Positions 50,012 to 53,637 of a stretch of DNA of 53,637 bases are shown here, one piece after another. Within the stretch, counting starts at the first letter, position 1. Each line of letters opens with the position of its first letter. Source of the DNA: JAYPWI01 sp038135065 (lineage in GTDB: Bacteria > Actinomycetota > Acidimicrobiia > Acidimicrobiales > Poriferisodalaceae); the NCBI GenBank assembly GCA_038135065.1, contig JAYPWI010000026.1, positions 1 through 53,637 on the forward strand. The letters are read 5' to 3'. The notes below the pieces were generated by a model, which saw only the letters and a program-made list of their open reading frames with translations, did no database searches and had not been told where the DNA came from. The position numbers and the translations under genes are program-made.

Positions 50012-52432
50012 GTGCGGGGCATCGAGGTACTGAATCTGAGCGACGATCGGGCCGGCGCCTACGCCGCCCGCCTCTTGGCCGCGGCGGGGGCCGAGGTCAC
50101 CGTGGCAGAGCCGCCGGGGGGTGCCCGGCTCCGTAGCGAACCGCCTCTGGTGGACATCGGTGGGACGGCGCGGTCGGCGGCATGGGCCTATCTGGCTGCT
50201 GGTGCCCGCAGTCTCAGCGTGGAGCCTGATGATCGGGTTGCCCTCGCCGGTGGGTTCGACGTCGTGGTGGTGGGCGGTGACGGCCCGGCCACCGACGCGG
50301 CCGCGCTGGTCGAGCAACTCACGGCTGCCCATCCCCACCTGATCGTGGTGGCCATCACCCCCTACGGTCTCACGGGGCCTCGCGCCGGGTGGCGGGCCGG
50401 CCCCCTCGAGCAGTGGGCACTCGGCGGACAGATGGCCCTCAACGGCGAGCCGGACAGGGAGCCGCTGCCCGGTGGTGGGGCATGGAACAACCACCTCGTC
50501 GGCGTCACCGCAGCGGTAGCGGTCCAGGCCGCCGTATTCGAGGAGGACCGGGGCCGGGTCATCGACGTGTCGGCCCAGCAGGCCCTGGCTGCGGCCCATC
50601 AGTGGTCGATCTCCATGTACACCCACACCGGGGTGGTCAAGGCCAGAGCCGGGAACCGGCACGGGGAGATGCACCATCCCTTGAACCTCTACGAGTGCAG
50701 CGACGGATGGGTCTGCATCGCAGCCGCCTCCTTCCACCAGTGGGAGGGCCTGTGCATCGCCATGGACCGGGTGGAGCTCCTGGCCGACGACGCGCTGGCC
50801 GGGGCCGCCGAGCGGTACGACCGGGCCGACGAGATCGACGACGCCGTGACGGGATGGACCCGCGCCCACACCATGGCCGACGTCGTTGCTGCCTGTCAGG
50901 CCAACTTCTGCCCGGCGGGAGAGGTCGGCGACCTCGCCGGCATCCTGGACCACCCCCAACTCGAGCATCGTGGCTTCTGGCAGGCCGTGCCCGACCTGGG
51001 GTCTGCGGCCCTGATGCCCGGGGTGCCCTACTCCGTACAGGAAACGAAGGTCGAGCTCGAACCTGCCCCAGCCGGGCCCGATGCCCGAGGGGCGTCATCG
51101 TCCACGGTCGGCAGCCTCGGATCGTCACCCCGATCAACACGGGTACCGTTCGCCCCCCTGGCCGGGGTGCGGGTGGTCGAGCTCACCATCTCCTGGGCCG
51201 GACCCCTGGCCGGACGCCTGCTGGCCGACCTTGGTGCCGACGTCGTAAAGGTCGAACACCCCACCTCCCGCGGGGTGGCCGTGCTCCCGCCCGACCCCGA
51301 TGTCGAACCCGAGCCGTGGACCTGGGGAGAACTCCCGCCCCCCGTGGTCCGCAACGGCATGTACCCCGACGCAGTCCCGGGGGAGCAGTGGTGGAACCGG
51401 ATGAGCCTGTGGAACAAGATGAACCGCAACAAGCGGAGCCTGTGCCTGGACATCAAGGGCGAGGGCGGGCGCAAGGTCTTCGAGCGGTTGGTGGCAGGGG
51501 CCGACATCGTCCTCAACAACTACAGCCCGCGCGGCGTCCGGTCCCTGGGCATCGATCATCAGACCCTGCGGGCCATCAACCCCGACATCGTGACCGTCGC
51601 CATGAGCGGCTTCGGGTCCACTGGCCCGGGAGCCGAGGCCGTGTCGTGGGGACCAATTCTGGACGCAGTGTCAGGTCTGGCGGCGACCACCGGATATCGA
51701 GACTCGGGGCCATACAAGCAGGGCCTGGCCTATCCGGACCCCGTGGGTGGTACCCACGGGGCATCGGCGGTGTTGGCCGCGTGGTGGGAACACCGGCGAA
51801 CCGGTGGGCCCGTCCACGTCGATCTCTCGCAGCTCGAAACCCTGCTCTGCATCGCCGGGGACCAGGTGCTCGCTACTTCGGCGCTCGGGGAAGCGCCGGC
51901 CCGGCGCGGGGCCCGTTCTTCGCAGTACGCGCCGGCCGGTGTCTACCGATGTAACGGAGACGATCGGTGGGCCGTGCTCACCGTGTACGACGACGCCGAC
52001 TGGGCGAGGCTGCGAGACGTCGTCCCCGGACTGGAAGATCCCCGCTGGGACGATGTCGGGCAACGGCACGCCGATCACGACGAGATCGACGCCGCCATCG
52101 GCCGGTGGATGATCGAACGCACGCCGGAGGTTGCGGTAGCAGCCTTGCAGCAGGGTGGCGTCGCTGCGGCCGTGGTGGCCACCAATCGGGACCTCGTCGA
52201 GGACGAGCAGCTGGCCAGCCGCGGCTTCATGGTCACCGTGCACCAACACGCCTGCGACCCGCGGCAGTACCCGGGGTCACACTTCCTCGTGGACGGGGCG
52301 CCCCTCCCCGTCCGCCCCGTTTCACCCCTGGGTGGGGACAACGACGAGGTTCTCACCGAGCTCGGGTTGTCCGCCGAGCAACAGGCAGCCCTTGCCGCGG
52401 CGGGCACGGTGGCCACCGCCCCTCCGGGCTAG
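50012..52432 (+). CDS. Tandem double CoA-transferase
   Basis: 806 residues from GTG 50012. Two CaiB/BaiF-type modules in one chain: residues 1-375 and about 385-806, joined by a Pro/Ser linker. The second module has LAGVRVVELTISWAGPLAGR, GADVVKVEHPTSRGVAV, NKMNRNKRSLCLDIKGEGG, and an Asp in AYPDPVGGTHGASAVLAA at the usual catalytic place. The first module keeps the fold (GIEVLNLSDDRAGAYAARLL, VVAITPYGLTGP), but the matching loop reads GGAWNNHLVGVTAAV, with Asn where Asp is expected. This suggests one active and one structural half, in a protein family that normally forms interlocked dimers. Confidence 0.87.
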   Translation: MRGIEVLNLSDDRAGAYAARLLAAAGAEVTVAEPPGGARLRSEPPLVDIGGTARSAAWAYLAAGARSLSVEPDDRVALAGGFDVVVVGGDGPATDAAALVEQLTAAHPHLIVVAITPYGLTGPRAGWRAGPLEQWALGGQMALNGEPDREPLPGGGAWNNHLVGVTAAVAVQAAVFEEDRGRVIDVSAQQALAAAHQWSISMYTHTGVVKARAGNRHGEMHHPLNLYECSDGWVCIAAASFHQWEGLCIAMDRVELLADDALAGAAERYDRADEIDDAVTGWTRAHTMADVVAACQANFCPAGEVGDLAGILDHPQLEHRGFWQAVPDLGSAALMPGVPYSVQETKVELEPAPAGPDARGASSSTVGSLGSSPRSTRVPFAPLAGVRVVELTISWAGPLAGRLLADLGADVVKVEHPTSRGVAVLPPDPDVEPEPWTWGELPPPVVRNGMYPDAVPGEQWWNRMSLWNKMNRNKRSLCLDIKGEGGRKVFERLVAGADIVLNNYSPRGVRSLGIDHQTLRAINPDIVTVAMSGFGSTGPGAEAVSWGPILDAVSGLAATTGYRDSGPYKQGLAYPDPVGGTHGASAVLAAWWEHRRTGGPVHVDLSQLETLLCIAGDQVLATSALGEAPARRGARSSQYAPAGVYRCNGDDRWAVLTVYDDADWARLRDVVPGLEDPRWDDVGQRHADHDEIDAAIGRWMIERTPEVAVAALQQGGVAAAVVATNRDLVEDEQLASRGFMVTVHQHACDPRQYPGSHFLVDGAPLPVRPVSPLGGDNDEVLTELGLSAEQQAALAAAGTVATAPPG

Positions 52433-52442
52433 GCCCAGGCGG

Positions 52443-53637
52443 TTAGAAGCAGGTCGGCCAGCTGGCCAGGGGCCGCTCGGCTCCGCTGCGGAACGGCCGC
52501 TCGCCATGGCGTTGCACGAAGCGCACCAGGGTGGCCCTGGTGTCAGCAGGGTCGATGAGCTCATCGATGCGCATGGTGCCCGCCGCGTCGTAGGGGTCGG
52601 TGGCATCGCGTAGGGCGTCGGCCCGCTGGGCCAGTTCGGCTGTGCGCTCGTCGTCGGGGAGCTCGGCCAACTCGGCCCCGTAGAGGACGTTGGCCCCCAC
52701 GTCGGGGTCCATGAACCCCAACTGGGCGCCGGGCCAGGCCATGATCTCGTCGAACCCCTGATCGGGCCCCCCGAGCGAGAAGAACGCCAGCCCATACGCC
52801 TTCCGCAGCACGATGGTGGCCTTGGGGACCTCGGCCAGGCGGAGGCACTGCTGAGCGGTGATCGCCTTGTACAGCAGGCGATCGTGTTCGACGTGGGCCC
52901 CCACCATGAACCCCGGCACGTCCTGCAGGGTGATGATCGGCAGGGAGTAGGCGTCGCACAACAGGATCAGGCGGGTGAATTTTTCGATGGCATCAGGGCT
53001 CAGCACCCCGGCCTGGAACATCGGGTTCGACGCTGCGATGCCCACCGGCTGTCCGGCGATGCGACCGAGGGCGCAGACCAGCGACCGTCCCATGAGGGGG
53101 CGGAGCTCGAGGAACTCGCCGTCGTCGACGATGCGGCCGAGCACCTTGCGCATGTCGTAGGCCCGCCGCCGACTCTCGGGAACCATGGCGTACAGCTCGG
53201 GGTCCGGCGGCGCTGACCCGGAGAACGGGCGCCGCGGTGGTGGCTCGTGGATGTTCTGGGGCAGGAAGGACAGAAACTGGCGGATCAGTTGGTAGGCCTC
53301 GTCGTCGTCCTCGGCGATCTGGTCGATCTGTCCGGTGACTCGGGCGTGGACGTCCACCCCGCCCAGTTCCTCGAAGCCGATCCGCTCCCCCGTGGCCACC
53401 TCGACCACCCGGGGAGAGGTGACGGCCATGGACGTGCCCCGCACCTGCACGGTGAAGTCGCTGTGGGCCGAGTAGAACGAGGAGCCGCCGAAGCTGGGTC
53501 CGACGATGGCGGTGGCCAGGGGCACCCGTCGCTGGCGGACGGGCAGCAGGCCACCGGGGGTGACCTCGCAGAACCCCTCCGTTCCCAGGGTGTCGGGGAT
53601 GCGGGCTCCACCGGTCTGGCCGAAGTGGACCAGGGGG
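52443..53637 (-). CDS. Acyl-CoA carboxylase beta subunit, cut by the right edge
   Basis: 397 residues visible. The reading frame is open to the last base, so the N-terminus is off the contig; the internal GTG at 53525 is not the true start, since the segment before it reads HFGQTGGARIPDTLGTEG in frame and matches the family. It has PSFGGSSF, GFEELGGVDVHARVTGQID, AASNPMFQAGVLSPDAIEKF and VPGFMVGAHVEHD. It is a paralog of the gene at 13692 and lies ten bases after the convergent CoA-transferase gene. A biotin-carboxylase partner may lie beyond the edge. Confidence 0.9.
   Translation of the reverse strand, partial: PLVHFGQTGGARIPDTLGTEGFCEVTPGGLLPVRQRRVPLATAIVGPSFGGSSFYSAHSDFTVQVRGTSMAVTSPRVVEVATGERIGFEELGGVDVHARVTGQIDQIAEDDDEAYQLIRQFLSFLPQNIHEPPPRRPFSGSAPPDPELYAMVPESRRRAYDMRKVLGRIVDDGEFLELRPLMGRSLVCALGRIAGQPVGIAASNPMFQAGVLSPDAIEKFTRLILLCDAYSLPIITLQDVPGFMVGAHVEHDRLLYKAITAQQCLRLAEVPKATIVLRKAYGLAFFSLGGPDQGFDEIMAWPGAQLGFMDPDVGANVLYGAELAELPDDERTAELAQRADALRDATDPYDAAGTMRIDELIDPADTRATLVRFVQRHGERPFRSGAERPLASWPTCF

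Noticed and set aside
1..53637. tRNA, rRNA, CRISPR arrays or insertion sequences
   Set aside because: Scanning intergenic regions by eye showed no T-loop sequences, regularly spaced repeats, or transposase genes. A covariance-model scan could still find a missed small RNA.

Overview
The window looks like a high-GC actinobacterial contig from an uncultured, probably aquatic and sunlit, member of a group such as the Acidimicrobiia. The taxonomic guess is inference. It rests on high GC, frequent GTG starts, many flavin/F420-type LLM oxidoreductases, crotonases, family III CoA-transferases, acyl-CoA dehydrogenases and acyl-CoA carboxylase subunits, and two photolyase-type genes. It appears to be a draft metagenome assembly: there is a 10-N gap at 1831-1840, and bases 1-55 are an exact copy of 7876-7930, a length that matches a common de Bruijn k-mer. 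No rRNA, tRNA, insertion sequence or CRISPR array was seen by eye.

Layout. 1-13.3 kb is an accessory, mostly cell-envelope region: a lipoprotein with a two-Cys tandem domain, a HAD phosphatase, a membrane protein split by the N gap, a minus-strand trio in which two zinc-ribbon proteins flank a 989-residue membrane protein, an MscS channel, and two paralogous membrane-anchored HNH nucleases on either side of an Ig-like surface protein. 13.3-23 kb holds a lipoprotein, an acyl-CoA carboxylase subunit and a long minus-strand run of catabolic and photobiology genes (crotonase, creatininase-like, two PhyH dioxygenases, LLM oxidoreductase, DUF3050, DUF2256/DUF3253, and an apparently permuted photolyase-like flavoprotein). 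23-34 kb has a polysaccharide-lyase-like lipoprotein, a TPR protein, a thioesterase plus a decayed fragment of a second copy, a Cys-rich protein, a Na/phosphate transporter with PhoU partner, a clan-A glycoside hydrolase beside a perfect 18-bp palindrome, a beta-propeller lipoprotein and two MFS exporters.

34.9-39.9 kb is the most notable part: a minus-strand operon of nitroreductase, amidohydrolase, iron-type alcohol dehydrogenase, a UGSC-family selenoprotein with an in-frame TGA at 36436-36438, and an unnamed 355-residue protein. A stem-loop that fits bacterial SECIS rules lies 12-30 nt after the TGA. Standard gene calling would split the selenoprotein into two short ORFs. The protein also resembles the selenocysteine subunit of glycine/proline reductases.

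40-53.6 kb returns to CoA-ester metabolism: crotonase, amino-acid permease, a pair of overlapping acyl-CoA dehydrogenases in which one seems to lack the catalytic Glu, LLM oxidoreductase, enolase-superfamily protein, NIPSNAP protein, a canonical photolyase, a CoA-transferase with an extra C-terminal domain, a tandem double CoA-transferase whose first half seems to lack the catalytic Asp, and an acyl-CoA carboxylase subunit cut by the right edge.
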